Notes: generated by a model from the letters alone, not told the origin. Numbered from the stretch's first letter, positions 1 to 9,221 are shown. The stretch: DNA of 64,000 nucleotides from DATFVA01 sp963747755 (GCA_963747755.1 CAVVGK010000004.1:1-64000); one strand, 5' to 3'. Numbers and translations: made by a program.

Positions 1-176
1 TTCTTCAGTTCTTTGGCTCTGCCGTCAACAAGTCCTTCAAAACCATCCATTATTCCGAATACGGTCATCCCATAGTCCTGCGCGGGTTTTGTAACTCCCC
101 GGATAACAGCATTGAGACCGGGACAGTCACCCCCGCCTGTCAGGATTCCTATTCTTTTAACTTTTGCTGTCGCCAT
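1..176 (-). CDS. pfkA: 6-phosphofructokinase, N-terminal part (runs off the window)
   Basis: Only the first 58 codons are present; the gene continues beyond base 1. The protein begins MATAKVKRIGILTGGGDC and carries the phosphofructokinase nucleotide-binding signature GGGDCPGLNAVIRG at residues 14-27. This family phosphorylates fructose 6-phosphate in glycolysis. The residues that separate ATP-using from pyrophosphate-using enzymes lie outside the window, so the phosphoryl donor is unknown. The start is supported by a good ribosome binding site (GAGGAGA at 180-186) three bases upstream of the ATG. The next gene upstream ends at 445, so this gene probably has its own promoter in the AT-rich 177-444 interval. 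Confidence 0.9.
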   Translation of the reverse strand, partial: MATAKVKRIGILTGGGDCPGLNAVIRGVTKPAQDYGMTVFGIMDGFEGLVDGRAKELK

Positions 177-179
177 TTA

Positions 180-186
180 TCTCCTC
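180..186 (-). promoter_or_regulatory. Ribosome binding site of pfkA
   Basis: GAGGAGA on the minus strand, three bases from the ATG at 176, matches the anti-Shine-Dalgarno core. Many genes in this window lack such a clear site, so it supports this start. Confidence 0.6.
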
Positions 187-444
187 GATTTTCAAATTGT
201 GTCTGATTATGAATAAGATTTCTCTTCGTCTCTCAACAAAATGACGATTGATCCTAACGTTTTCAAATTGCAATCGATCGAATTTTGTTGAATCAGCAAT
301 CTTAAATATAATATAATTTGGACATACCCTGGGATTAAATTGAAAGAATTTAACTAAGATGTGCTCTTAATAATTATCCTTGGACTCAACTTTTCTGTCT
401 TGGATAAAATCTAAGGGGAAATTAATGGCGATTAATAGCCGGTG

Positions 445-894
445 CTATGTTCCCTTTATGATTTTCACATCCTCATCGAACGCTGCAACCTTCTCAAAAA
501 AGATAGCGGGCAGCGGAGTGGATTTTCTTGTTTGGGGATCTACCTGCACAACTACTCCTGAACCGTCTACTATGATTTCCCCTGTCCTGCAATTCTCAAT
601 AAGATGATCAAAACCATAAGACGAACTTTTTATATAGGAGATCTTAGTGTAAACATTTAATTCATCATCATAATTTGCATGTCCTCTGTAATTTATTTCG
701 TTCCTCACCATAAAAAATAGCTTGCCGTCTGAGAAAATCCCGCCTTCCGGAATTAACCCCGCTTCTTTAATATACTGCAGCCTTGCATGCTCGAAATAAT
801 TAATGTAAACAGCATTGTTGCATACACCGAGCATATCAACCTCATTGAAGCGAACGGTTATTGTTATCTTATGTTTGAACTTTGCCTTATCCAT
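445..894 (-). CDS. Acyl-CoA thioesterase, YbgC/FadM-like hotdog family
   Basis: The product is a roughly 149-residue single hotdog domain of the 4-hydroxybenzoyl-CoA thioesterase family, which hydrolyses acyl-CoA thioesters in the cytoplasm. The N-terminal motif VRFNEVDMLGVCNNAVYINY matches the family pattern in which the Asp of the E-V-D segment (about residue 20) is catalytic. The reading frame could start at TTG 897, but ATG 894 overlaps the stop of the threonine aldolase gene by one base (TGATG), so I prefer it. Substrate chain length cannot be read from the sequence. It is the last gene of the tight leftward run. Confidence 0.85.
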   Translation of the reverse strand: MDKAKFKHKITITVRFNEVDMLGVCNNAVYINYFEHARLQYIKEAGLIPEGGIFSDGKLFFMVRNEINYRGHANYDDELNVYTKISYIKSSSYGFDHLIENCRTGEIIVDGSGVVVQVDPQTRKSTPLPAIFFEKVAAFDEDVKIIKGT

Positions 895-1928
895 CAAGTG
901 AATACTTCCCGTAATATTTTACATGCTTTTTCTGTTTCATCGAAACTGACATCAAGGTGAGTTATAGCCCTTAGTGAATCTACCTTTCCGACGGATATCA
1001 GAAGTCCTTTCTGTCTGCAGTCTTCTATTGCTTTTTCTACTGTGAGCTTCAGAGGCTTGAAAATCAATATGTTTGTCTGAACCGTAGCCATATCTAATTC
1101 AATTGAAGGGATTTCCGCGATAGTTTCGGCAAGAATCCTTGCTTTCCTGTGGTCTTCTTCAAGTCTCTCGACGTTATTCTTTAGAGCATATAAACCTGCA
1201 GCTGCTATTATTCCTGCCTGTCTCATTCCTCCGCCCCAGGCTTTTCTTACACGGAAAGCTTCTTTAATGAATTCCTTCGTTCCGCCGATAATTGAACCCA
1301 CCGGTGCTCCCAGTCCTTTCGAAAGACAACTGGAGATTGAGTCAAAATGTTCTGCGTAGTCCTTAACTGCGATCCCGGAAGCGACGGATGCATTCCATAT
1401 CCTTGCACCATCAAGATGTGAGTAAAGATTATACTTTTTTGCCAGCTTTCTCAAGGCAATGATATTATCAAGAGGCTGAATTGCTCCGCTCGCCCGGTTA
1501 TGGGTGTTCTCAACCTCGATTACTTTTGTTTTAGCCATATAGTATGCGCTGGCGGGACGAATATACGGCTCAACCTGTTCGGGAGTTATAACTCCGTTTT
1601 TGCCGTCAATCGGTGAAAGCTGTATTCCGCTTAATGCAGCGGGTGAGCCCGACTCATAGTTGAATATATGTGAGTCTCTCTCGCATATCACTTCATCACC
1701 GGGGTTGGTTAATACATTCAGACAAACCTGGTTTCCCATTACTCCGCTTGCAACAAAAAGAGCCGCTTCCTTACCGAAAATCTCCGCCGCATATTCCTGT
1801 AGTTTATTAACCGAGGGATCTTCCTGGAAGACGTCGTCGCCCACTTCTGCTTCATACATTGCTTTCCTCATCCCTTCAGAGGGACGGGTTACTGTATCGC
1901 TTCTTAAATCAATAAATTTTTCAGACAT
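894..1928 (-). CDS. ltaE: Low-specificity L-threonine aldolase
   Basis: This PLP enzyme cleaves L-threonine or allo-threonine to glycine and acetaldehyde. The 344-residue length is normal. It opens with the family signature IDLRSDTVTRPSEGMRKAM, has His87 in the position that stacks on PLP, Asp173 in HLDGARIWNA and the probable Schiff-base Lys204 in SSCLSKGLGAPVGS. The closest alternatives are other aspartate-aminotransferase-fold lyases of the beta-eliminating group, but the N-terminal signature favours threonine aldolase. The ATG at 1928 lies 33 bases beyond the stop of lnt. Confidence 0.93.
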   Translation of the reverse strand: MSEKFIDLRSDTVTRPSEGMRKAMYEAEVGDDVFQEDPSVNKLQEYAAEIFGKEAALFVASGVMGNQVCLNVLTNPGDEVICERDSHIFNYESGSPAALSGIQLSPIDGKNGVITPEQVEPYIRPASAYYMAKTKVIEVENTHNRASGAIQPLDNIIALRKLAKKYNLYSHLDGARIWNASVASGIAVKDYAEHFDSISSCLSKGLGAPVGSIIGGTKEFIKEAFRVRKAWGGGMRQAGIIAAAGLYALKNNVERLEEDHRKARILAETIAEIPSIELDMATVQTNILIFKPLKLTVEKAIEDCRQKGLLISVGKVDSLRAITHLDVSFDETEKACKILREVFT

Positions 1929-1961
1929 TTTATTACTTCTGTTATTTCAGTTTTATAAAGA

Positions 1962-3638
1962 TTATAGATTAAATTTTTCTTTAATTTTTTTCAGTATAAC
2001 AATTCCTATCACCCAGAGGGAAAATACCGAACATAAAACCGGGATGACTGAATGAGTCTTCGTATAAAAAGTTTTCTCAGTTTCCAGAGGTATATCCTGT
2101 ACAATAATATCTTTGGTGAACATCTTCGAGTGTACTTTGGTGATGCCTAAGGGATTGATATAACAGCTTATTCCTCCATTGGCTGCACGGAGTACAGACC
2201 GCCTGTTCTCCACGGCACGGAGTACCGACATTTCCATATGCTGATAGGGACCGCTTGAATTACCGTACCAGCTGTCGTTCGTTACAACCGTGATGAGCTG
2301 TGCGCCTTTTTGAATAAAAGATGAAACGAAGTCGGGATAAATAGATTCGTAACAGACCAGTCCATTTAACTTTAACGTATCTGCTGCGCTTTCGTTTTTT
2401 ATTTTTAACGGAACCTTAAATACGAGTGTATCTTTGCCTACATTCCATCCCGAGATACCAACTCCCCATTGAAGAAGATCTGCAAGGAAGGGGAAAGTAT
2501 CTACATATGGAACACGCTCACCAAAGGGGACAAGCTTCATCTTCCCGTAACGCTGAATATTTTCGGTGTACGGCGAGAAAAGGAAAATGGCGTTATAAGT
2601 TCTGTAATAATATTTTCCTATCTCATTGTATTTTGCATCTTCAGGGAGCTCAGGTCCTTTTTCATAATATCTTATATCAGGCATCCCTGTGAGGATCCAT
2701 ACTTTCTTTGTCCTGCCGAAAGTATATATGGAATCAAGAGCATGCCTGTATTGAGCATTCAGCAAAAACACGGGCAGCGCTGTCTCGGGCCAGACAATGA
2801 GTTCTGCGCCTTTTTTTACTGCTTCGCGCGACATATCGAGATACATGTGGGTTAGCTGTTCAACGCTTCCTCCGCTCCATTTTTCCCAGGGATCGAGATT
2901 TGGCTGTATCAGTCCTACGCGTATCGTTTTATCGGGGATCTTAAATGTGTTTAACCTATAGGCCCCGTAGGCAAGGATCAGTATTATTAATCCAATCCCG
3001 TTACCGAAATGTATATAAGAATATTTTTTCTTCAGTGAATAATAGGAGATGCCTTTAAATAGCAGGACATTGATAAACACAACCAGAAGGGATAATCCAA
3101 GCGTACCTACGATATCCGATATCTGGATGAATGAAATAAAGTGAGGCAGGCCGTTCCCGAGGGTAAGCCAGGGGAAGCTAAGTTCAGTTAGCATATATAC
3201 ATACTCGTAGCTCACCCAGAAAAGAGGAAAGAGAAAGGGAGTCACGGTTAATGGAAATATCTTTCTTGCGAAGTAGAGCAGTGTTGATGGTATCAGGAAG
3301 AATATAGGATTAACAAAAAGCAGCAGAGCTCCCGAGATCATCAGGAAAGGATCTGACTCAGGCTGCCAGCTCCCCACCCAGTAAATAGTTATCAATCCAA
3401 AAACAAACGCCATTAAATAAGTGGCCGAGTTAATTTCAATAAGCTTCCCGCGCCTTTCGATGACAATAAAGTAGGGTATTAACCCGATAAGCATCAGCAC
3501 TGTAAACGGGAAGGGAAAGGGAGGGAATGATACGCCGAGGAAAATTCCGCTTATTACAAGCAGAAGCCTGTCCTTCCGCCTGAGTTTTTTTTCCTCCTCA
3601 GAGATGAACGGCTTGTTTTTCCAGAAGAATAATCTCAA
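1962..3638 (-). CDS. lnt: Apolipoprotein N-acyltransferase
   Basis: Lnt transfers the third acyl chain to the N-terminal cysteine of lipoproteins in the inner membrane. The 558-residue protein has about seven hydrophobic N-terminal segments, then a carbon-nitrogen hydrolase domain with the catalytic Glu (LIVWPETALP), Lys (GKMKLVPFGE) and Cys (GLVCYESIYP), and a final transmembrane helix. The start is TTG: its TTGA overlaps the TGA of the dedA gene by four bases, and no earlier or nearby ATG fits better. Several lipoproteins encoded in this window (the SprE-like, DUF4837 and M48 proteins) would be substrates. Confidence 0.95.
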   Translation of the reverse strand: MRLFFWKNKPFISEEEKKLRRKDRLLLVISGIFLGVSFPPFPFPFTVLMLIGLIPYFIVIERRGKLIEINSATYLMAFVFGLITIYWVGSWQPESDPFLMISGALLLFVNPIFFLIPSTLLYFARKIFPLTVTPFLFPLFWVSYEYVYMLTELSFPWLTLGNGLPHFISFIQISDIVGTLGLSLLVVFINVLLFKGISYYSLKKKYSYIHFGNGIGLIILILAYGAYRLNTFKIPDKTIRVGLIQPNLDPWEKWSGGSVEQLTHMYLDMSREAVKKGAELIVWPETALPVFLLNAQYRHALDSIYTFGRTKKVWILTGMPDIRYYEKGPELPEDAKYNEIGKYYYRTYNAIFLFSPYTENIQRYGKMKLVPFGERVPYVDTFPFLADLLQWGVGISGWNVGKDTLVFKVPLKIKNESAADTLKLNGLVCYESIYPDFVSSFIQKGAQLITVVTNDSWYGNSSGPYQHMEMSVLRAVENRRSVLRAANGGISCYINPLGITKVHSKMFTKDIIVQDIPLETEKTFYTKTHSVIPVLCSVFSLWVIGIVILKKIKEKFNL

Positions 3639-4246
3639 GTGTGTGATTTCCTTTTCTTAAATATAAATCTCACTGCTACCAATGCTGCAAGGAGTCCTGT
3701 TATAATCCAGGCAATATTACTATAAGTTGATAGAAATTTATCAATAACTTCTATGTTATTCCCGAAAATAAGTCCAAGGTAAATAATAACCGCGTTCCAG
3801 ATAAAAGCACTGATGGCTGCATATATTGCAGTTTTCTTAAAATCAAGCTCACTCAGTCCGGCAAAGAATGATATAACGGACCGCGTTCCTGGCAGGAACC
3901 TGTTGGCAAGTATTATCCAGTATCCCCATTTTTTGAACCAGAGCTCAACTTTTGTGAGAGCCTCTATTGAAATGAACTTTATCTTCCCTGCCTGGATTAT
4001 CTTCCGATCCAGTTGAGTCCCGATAAAGAATAAAGTCATAAACCCTATTACGCTGCCAATAGTTGTTACAAATAAAGTGGGAATAAAATGAAGTTCTCCG
4101 GTTCCTATTAAAGAACCGCCGACAATCACAACAAGATCACTGGGTGAAGGAGGGAATACATTCTCGACGAAAGAAAAAAAGAATAATGCTACGTAGATCC
4201 AGAAAGGAGTAAGCTGAGAAATGAAATCCAGGACATGTTCAATCAT
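3635..4246 (-). CDS. DedA family membrane protein
   Basis: The 203-residue integral membrane protein carries the DedA/SNARE-associated signature: ENVFPPSPSDLVVIVGGSL near the N-terminus, then a GYWIILANRFLPGTRSVISFFAG re-entrant segment with the conserved FxPGxR motif. DedA proteins are linked to undecaprenyl-phosphate and phospholipid recycling and to membrane potential homeostasis. The gene is two bases from ispF upstream and overlaps lnt downstream by four bases, so the three genes are very likely cotranscribed. The exact substrate is not inferable. Confidence 0.9.
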   Translation of the reverse strand: MIEHVLDFISQLTPFWIYVALFFFSFVENVFPPSPSDLVVIVGGSLIGTGELHFIPTLFVTTIGSVIGFMTLFFIGTQLDRKIIQAGKIKFISIEALTKVELWFKKWGYWIILANRFLPGTRSVISFFAGLSELDFKKTAIYAAISAFIWNAVIIYLGLIFGNNIEVIDKFLSTYSNIAWIITGLLAALVAVRFIFKKRKSHT

Positions 4247-4248
4247 AT

Positions 4249-4737
4249 TCAGGCATCTTTAATTAAAAGCACGGTTGAAAAAGCTGCAACTCCCTCTTCC
4301 CTTCCGACAAAGCCCAGTTTTTCATTAGTGCCGGCTTTTACAGAAACCTGATCCAGTCCTACCCCCAGAATCGATGAAATATTCTCCCGCATCTTCATGA
4401 TAAACTTTGAAATTTTCGGGCGTTCAAGGGAAATCATTGCATCAATATTCCCGAGAGCATAACCCTTCTGTTTTACCATCTTATAGGTTAGTCTTAGGAA
4501 CGTTGAACTATCAGCATCTTTATATTCCGCCTTTGTATCGGGGAAATGCTGACCGATATCGCCCAGCGCCATAGCACCCAGCATAGCATCGGTAATGGAA
4601 TGGAGCAGCGCATCGGCGTCTGAATGTCCAAGGAGACCCTTGGAATGAGGAATTTGTATTCCGCCCAGGATAAGCTTGCGGCCTTCTGTAAGAGCGTGAA
4701 CATCAAATCCGAATCCAGTTCTAAATTGCTGGTTCAA
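4249..4737 (-). CDS. ispF: 2-C-methyl-D-erythritol 2,4-cyclodiphosphate synthase
   Basis: IspF forms the cyclic diphosphate intermediate of the MEP isoprenoid pathway. The 162-residue length is typical. The zinc ligands Asp12, His14 (FGFDVHAL) and His46 (ADALLHS) are present, as is the GHSDAD segment. The start is TTG, overlapping the acyP stop as TTGA. It is not fused to or next to ispD here. The presence of ispF implies the non-mevalonate route in this organism. Confidence 0.96.
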   Translation of the reverse strand: MNQQFRTGFGFDVHALTEGRKLILGGIQIPHSKGLLGHSDADALLHSITDAMLGAMALGDIGQHFPDTKAEYKDADSSTFLRLTYKMVKQKGYALGNIDAMISLERPKISKFIMKMRENISSILGVGLDQVSVKAGTNEKLGFVGREEGVAAFSTVLLIKDA

Positions 4738-5018
4738 TACCTTATCTCGAAAAGTGTAAATTCATTTTTACTTTCTCCCCAGTCAATCTTACAGTTTTTT
4801 ACTGCAGCATGTGACGGTCCGACTTTAATTCTTTTGAACAATTCCTCAATCTTAGCCCTGCTTCCTTCAACCACTGTAAGAACCTCTCCCGAAAATAGAT
4901 TCTTAGTATAACCTTTCAAACCAAGACTTTCAGCATTTTTAATGATAAAATATCTAAACCCTACACCCTGAACCAGTCCATTGGCAATTATTTCCGCACG
5001 TTTTTCGCTGTTACTCAT
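4734..5018 (-). CDS. acyP: Acylphosphatase
   Basis: A 94-residue alpha/beta sandwich enzyme that hydrolyses carboxyl-phosphate bonds such as those of acetyl phosphate. The motif GLVQGVGFRYF supplies the phosphate-binding Arg22, and Asn40 in LKGYTKNLFSGEV is the second catalytic residue. The gene overlaps the EamA transporter gene and ispF by four bases on each side, which points to translational coupling in the leftward run. Confidence 0.93.
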   Translation of the reverse strand: MSNSEKRAEIIANGLVQGVGFRYFIIKNAESLGLKGYTKNLFSGEVLTVVEGSRAKIEELFKRIKVGPSHAAVKNCKIDWGESKNEFTLFEIRY

Positions 5019-5926
5019 ACTGTCTGTTCACGTTTATTATCAATCAGTTCTGAAACCAGAAGTCCTGAAAATATAAGAGCACCTCCAATCAATCCAAAAT
5101 TAGAAATTTTTTCTCTCAACACAAAAAAGGCAACTACCGCTGAGAAGATAGGTTCCAGAGCGTAAATAATTCCGGCCCTGGCAGGTAATATCAGTTTCTG
5201 GTACTTCGTCATTATTATAGTGGTTACAATGGTTGCAAGTATTGATGTATATCCCACGGCAAAAATTAAATTAGCGGTTATTTCAAGATGCGGTGTTTCA
5301 AGTCCGAAGAAAGCAAGAACTAATGCCGCAATTATTCCAAAGACGCCCGTCACCGCTATCTGGAGAAATACCAGAGGCTTATAATCATATTTTTTACTTA
5401 TCATATCAAGGTAAACGACGTAAAGAGAAAAGAAAAATGCACAAAGCAGAGTAAAAAAGTCGCCTATGTTGAAGCCTTCGCCTATTTCAGAAAATACAGA
5501 TAATATAGAAGTTCCGGTGCTTGAGAGAAGTATTAATCCTGCTACCGATAAGATTATTCCCGCTACGCTCCCTTTTGAGGGGAGTCTTCTTTGTATTACT
5601 ATCTGAAGCAGCGGAGTAAAAATCACAAAGGATCCTGTAATGAATCCCGATTTAGTTGCAGAGGTATAATTTAACCCGATAGTCTGTGTTGAGAAACCAA
5701 GGAAATAAAATATACCAAGGAGAATCCCACCGATCAGAACAGGTTTAGTAATATTCCTCAGCACCTTAAATAAAAACGGCAGAAGTATTAGAGCGGCAAA
5801 AGTAAACCGCAGAGATATAAACACAAGGGGTGATGCATCATGCAGTGCGTTTTTAATAATCGTAAAGGTTGCGCCCCAGATGAGGGTGGCAGTTATAAGA
5901 GCAATTTCACCTTTGAATTTCTGCAT
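5015..5926 (-). CDS. EamA-type drug/metabolite transporter
   Basis: The 303-residue protein has ten predicted transmembrane segments in two EamA repeats. The first opens with ALITATLIWGATFTIIKNAL and the second contains ALEPIFSAVVAFFVLREKIS, both hallmark positions of the DMT superfamily. Such proteins export metabolites or take up small solutes; the substrate cannot be predicted. It overlaps acyP by four bases and lies 24 bases downstream of era. Confidence 0.9.
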   Translation of the reverse strand: MQKFKGEIALITATLIWGATFTIIKNALHDASPLVFISLRFTFAALILLPFLFKVLRNITKPVLIGGILLGIFYFLGFSTQTIGLNYTSATKSGFITGSFVIFTPLLQIVIQRRLPSKGSVAGIILSVAGLILLSSTGTSILSVFSEIGEGFNIGDFFTLLCAFFFSLYVVYLDMISKKYDYKPLVFLQIAVTGVFGIIAALVLAFFGLETPHLEITANLIFAVGYTSILATIVTTIIMTKYQKLILPARAGIIYALEPIFSAVVAFFVLREKISNFGLIGGALIFSGLLVSELIDNKREQTV

Positions 5927-5950
5927 AGATAACAGGGGTAAATTGTGAAG

Positions 5951-6868
5951 TTACTTACCCTTCTCTTTTTCGCGGGAATAACCGAAAGAACGAAGCATTT
6001 TTTCATCTGACCGCCAGTTTTTTCTCACCTTCACGCGAAGTTCAAGATATACCTCCCTGCCGAGAAACTCTTCCACGGCTTTGCGTGATTCCGCCCCTAG
6101 CTGTTTTATAGCAGCTCCCTGCTTCCCTATTATTATTCCTTTCTGACTGTCTTTTTCAACAACGATTTCAGCATCTATATAATCTTTATTGGATGAATCT
6201 CTTTCTTTAAAGTCATTTATGAGCACTTCAACCGAATAAGGAATTTCCTCTCTGTACAGTGCGAGTATCTTCTCCCTGATGATCTCAGATACAAAAAATC
6301 TTTCATTCTCATCAGCGACGATATCTTCCGGGTAGAACTTCGGGTTTTCCGGAAGGAGGTCAACTATTTCAACAAGGACTTTCTGAACATTATAGTTTAC
6401 ACTTGCCGCAAGAGGAATGATGCTCTTAAAGTTTCCTTTTCCTTCAAACTTCGCCAGCATTACTGTAACTACTTCCTGCTGAATTTTATCAACCTTATTT
6501 AATGCAAGGATAACAGGGACGCCGGAATCAAGAATTTTCCTGACTTCCGGAAGTGAAAGGAGTTTTTCGCCCTCAGGGTCATCGCAAACATCTATCATAA
6601 GGACAAATATGTCCGCATCGTGGATGGAGCGGTTTACATCTTCCATCATTTTCTCCTGCAGCAGATAGGCCGGCTTCAGAATACCAGGCGTATCAAGAAA
6701 AATAACCTGGTAATTTTCTTCCGATAAGATCCCAAGGATTCTTTTACGGGTTGTCTGAGGCTTCTCATTTACGATGGAAATCTTCTGAGCAAGTAATGCG
6801 TTAAGTAAAGTCGACTTCCCGACATTCGGTAATCCGAGAATTGCAACGTATCCTGCTTTTGTATTCAT
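5951..6868 (-). CDS. era: GTPase Era
   Basis: Era binds the 3' end of 16S rRNA and assists 30S assembly. The 305-residue protein has G1 GLPNVGKST (residues 12-20), the QTTRKRILGI switch region, G3 DTPG (59-62) and G4 NKVD (124-127). A C-terminal type II KH domain includes EKDSQKGIIIGKQGAAIKQLG, which holds the GxxG RNA-binding loop. Length and domain order are normal. The ATG lies 16 bases from the end of the YbjQ-like gene. Confidence 0.97.
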   Translation of the reverse strand: MNTKAGYVAILGLPNVGKSTLLNALLAQKISIVNEKPQTTRKRILGILSEENYQVIFLDTPGILKPAYLLQEKMMEDVNRSIHDADIFVLMIDVCDDPEGEKLLSLPEVRKILDSGVPVILALNKVDKIQQEVVTVMLAKFEGKGNFKSIIPLAASVNYNVQKVLVEIVDLLPENPKFYPEDIVADENERFFVSEIIREKILALYREEIPYSVEVLINDFKERDSSNKDYIDAEIVVEKDSQKGIIIGKQGAAIKQLGAESRKAVEEFLGREVYLELRVKVRKNWRSDEKMLRSFGYSREKEKGK

Positions 6869-6884
6869 AACTTCTCTTTATCTA

Positions 6885-7208
6885 TTATTCAATTACTACT
6901 GCGGTACCGCTGGCGCTCACCATAAGCATATTTCCGCTGCCGCCGCCTATGGTTTCATAATCAAGGTCAACTCCAATTACGGCGTTTGCTCCCATCACCC
7001 TGGCGTTCTCCATCATCTCTGAAAGGGCAATATCCTTTGCTTTGCGCAGCTCTTTTTCATAAGAAGCCGATCTTCCGCCTACTATGTCTCTTATACCTGC
7101 AAAGATATCTTTAAAAATGTTCGCGCCCATAATTGCTTCACCGGATACCAGTCCGTGATATTGTGTTACTTTCCTGCCCTCTACAACATTAGTTGTGGTT
7201 ACAAGCAT
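6885..7208 (-). CDS. YbjQ/UPF0145 family protein
   Basis: The 107-residue protein belongs to the YbjQ (DUF74) family of small pentameric proteins sometimes called heavy-metal-binding. The recognisable core is GEAIMGANIFKDIFAGIRDI followed by ENARVMGANAVIGVDLDYE. The biochemical role of the family is not established. It probably begins the leftward run that continues into era, because the next upstream gene ends at 7467 across a 258-base spacer. Confidence 0.88.
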   Translation of the reverse strand: MLVTTTNVVEGRKVTQYHGLVSGEAIMGANIFKDIFAGIRDIVGGRSASYEKELRKAKDIALSEMMENARVMGANAVIGVDLDYETIGGGSGNMLMVSASGTAVVIE

Positions 7209-7427
7209 TTTTTCCTCTTTTTATCTGAAAACATCACAAAAATAATAAAAAAGAGGGAATCTTTTGTGAGCATTCTAAAATAAGCGGGGATATGTATGAT
7301 TGATAGCTATAAAGGGTTAGAAAATACATGAGGACTGAAAGCATTTAATCACGACAGCTGTTGTTAATGCTGCAAGAAAGAGAAAGGCCGACTGTCGTTT
7401 TGAGAAATAATTGCCACTTGATTATAG

Positions 7428-7451
7428 CTGTGCGGGACCGGCGTTGCACAG
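7428..7451 (-). terminator. Hairpin just beyond the anti-sigma gene
   Basis: A perfect six-base stem (CTGTGC/GCACAG) with a GC-rich 12-base loop lies 16 bases beyond the stop at 7467. There is no clear T run, so it is at best a weak or factor-assisted terminator. Confidence 0.3.
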
Positions 7452-7466
7452 ATTTGAGATTTGAAT

Positions 7467-7988
7467 TTATAACTTGGTAAGTTTCGCTTTTGCCTGTTTG
7501 TGGCTATCGAAGAAGAACCAGGCCGATATGATAATCGCAAAGGAGAAAATAAATCCTATAACCGACACATTGCCCGAAGTAAATACTGTCTTTATACCGT
7601 TCACCAGTCGTTCAACGAGGTAAGTGAAATTATCAATACCGGCATTCCCTTCCTCAGAACTGCTTCCCAGTGAGAGGATATACGATGTAAGGTAGCCAAT
7701 AATTCCAAGACTGATAAGTACAAAAACAGATGAAATGGAAAAGATGAAATATCGCTGTCCCTTTGGTTCTGTCCTCCTTACAATCTTCTTCATTAACATC
7801 GAGGTAAAATTGGGAGAAGTTTTTCTTTCAGGATAGTTTTTTAGTTCATTATGCACCAGCTGCATAGCTAGAAGCCGTCTTTTTGCATCCTCTGACACTT
7901 TCAGAATTTCCTTAACCTCTTTCAGCTCAGCGGGATTTAATTCGCCGTCAATGTACCTGTTTAATATCTCGTCCGTTATTTCTTTCAT
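7467..7988 (-). CDS. Putative membrane anti-sigma factor
   Basis: The 173-residue protein starts with ITDEILNRYIDGELNPAELK, the helical pattern of anti-sigma N-terminal domains (zf-HC2-like), but it lacks the His-Cys-Cys zinc ligands. Two hydrophobic segments follow, at about 82-108 and 143-160. The gene overlaps the ECF sigma gene by four bases, the usual arrangement of a sigma factor with its inhibitor. By that context it likely holds the sigma factor at the inner membrane. The signal it senses is unknown. Confidence 0.75.
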   Translation of the reverse strand: MKEITDEILNRYIDGELNPAELKEVKEILKVSEDAKRRLLAMQLVHNELKNYPERKTSPNFTSMLMKKIVRRTEPKGQRYFIFSISSVFVLISLGIIGYLTSYILSLGSSSEEGNAGIDNFTYLVERLVNGIKTVFTSGNVSVIGFIFSFAIIISAWFFFDSHKQAKAKLTKL

Positions 7989-8551
7989 AACAACTCTCTT
8001 GTATAATTATTCTTAAGGATAATATCCTTAAAGGCGTTTCTTGATCTGTGCAGAAGCACCTTCACATTAGAAAGGGATCTGTTAGTGACTTCAGCAATTT
8101 CTTCACAAGACATTTCTTCAAGATAAAACATTGTAATTACAGAAGCATAGTTAGCCGGGAGCTTATCCAGAAGTTCATCTATTAACTTACTTAATTCCTT
8201 TTTATCCGACTGTGTTGAATAGGAATCATCTGCAATATTTAATTCTTCATCTATTGAAGTCATTTCTTTTTCTATTTTTCTTTTTTTTGCCGATAACCTT
8301 GTGAGTGCTGTATTGTAAACAATTCTGTAGAACCAGGTCGAGAATTTGGATTCCTGCTTGAAATTCTTCAACCCGTAGTATGCTTTCAGAAAAGCATCCT
8401 GCAGAACCTCCTCCGCTTCCATCGAATCTTTAAGCATACCGCATAACAGCGAAAACGCTTTGTTTTTATATCTGTCCACCAGTATTTCAAAATCAGATTG
8501 ATTTCCTTTCCTGACAGATTCGATAATCTCGGTATCCGTTAATTCTCTCAT
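7985..8551 (-). CDS. ECF RNA polymerase sigma factor
   Basis: The 188-residue protein has sigma region 2 (DFEILVDRYKNKAFSLLCGM, then EEVLQDAFLKAYYGLKNF and FSTWFYRIVYNTA) and sigma region 4 (YEEL-like helix MFYLEEMSCEEIAEVTNRSL, then VKVLLHRSRNAFK). It would direct polymerase to an alternative promoter class. It forms an operon with the overlapping anti-sigma gene downstream. The 269-base region towards the divergent gene at 8821 must hold its promoter, likely autoregulated as in most such systems. Confidence 0.93.
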   Translation of the reverse strand: MRELTDTEIIESVRKGNQSDFEILVDRYKNKAFSLLCGMLKDSMEAEEVLQDAFLKAYYGLKNFKQESKFSTWFYRIVYNTALTRLSAKKRKIEKEMTSIDEELNIADDSYSTQSDKKELSKLIDELLDKLPANYASVITMFYLEEMSCEEIAEVTNRSLSNVKVLLHRSRNAFKDIILKNNYTRELL

Positions 8552-8820
8552 CTAAGCATTAGACCCGACTGTTGGAAAATTGGTTACAGACCGGCAAAAG
8601 TGCCGATATAAGATAATTAAAAAGCGCAATACAATCCTTCATTCAACCGGTTATACAATGATAGGAGATACTTCCAAACCGGCGTCATCTTACAATTTTG
8701 TAATCTTCCTGTAACCTTTCTCACCCTGCATCAGTCTGAACCGGTAGAAGCAGGCAAACTGCTTGTGTAACCTAAAAACGATACATCCGGTCTTAACAGA
8801 AAAATAAAAAAGGTAATATT

Positions 8821-9171
8821 ATGGCAAGTGAAGTAATTGCAGTATTCATCCCGATAGTAATGACGCTCGTAGCGGGGCTCGTGCTTGTCACCTATTTCTA
8901 TCTGCGTTCAAGAGAAAGGCAGATGCTTATAGATAAAGGTTTAAGTGCAGATTCAATTAAAGAATTCTTCGAAAGTAAAAAAGATCCATACAGGTTGATG
9001 AAAGTGGGTGTAATTACAATAGCTTTTGGTATTTCCCTGGGATTCGGTCTCTGGCTTCAGGATATAACCAATAAGGACTACTGGACACCATTTTCAATTT
9101 TCACAATTACAGGTTTTGGTTTTGTAATTGCAAACATCATAGCTAATAAATACAGAAATAATCAATCGTAA
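8821..9171 (+). CDS. DUF6249-type small membrane protein
   Basis: The 116-residue protein has three hydrophobic segments (about 5-27, 61-79 and 91-108). The basic stretch YLRSRERQMLIDKGLSADSIKEF after the first helix is the recognisable DUF6249 core. Function is unknown. It is divergent from the ECF sigma gene, so it may be a target of that sigma factor; this is inference from position only. A bidirectional terminator follows at 9222-9248. Confidence 0.8.
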   Translation: MASEVIAVFIPIVMTLVAGLVLVTYFYLRSRERQMLIDKGLSADSIKEFFESKKDPYRLMKVGVITIAFGISLGFGLWLQDITNKDYWTPFSIFTITGFGFVIANIIANKYRNNQS

Positions 9172-9221
9172 TCCTTTTACAAAAACAAGAAATCCGCGGG
9201 CTGCAATCCCTATAAAAAAGT

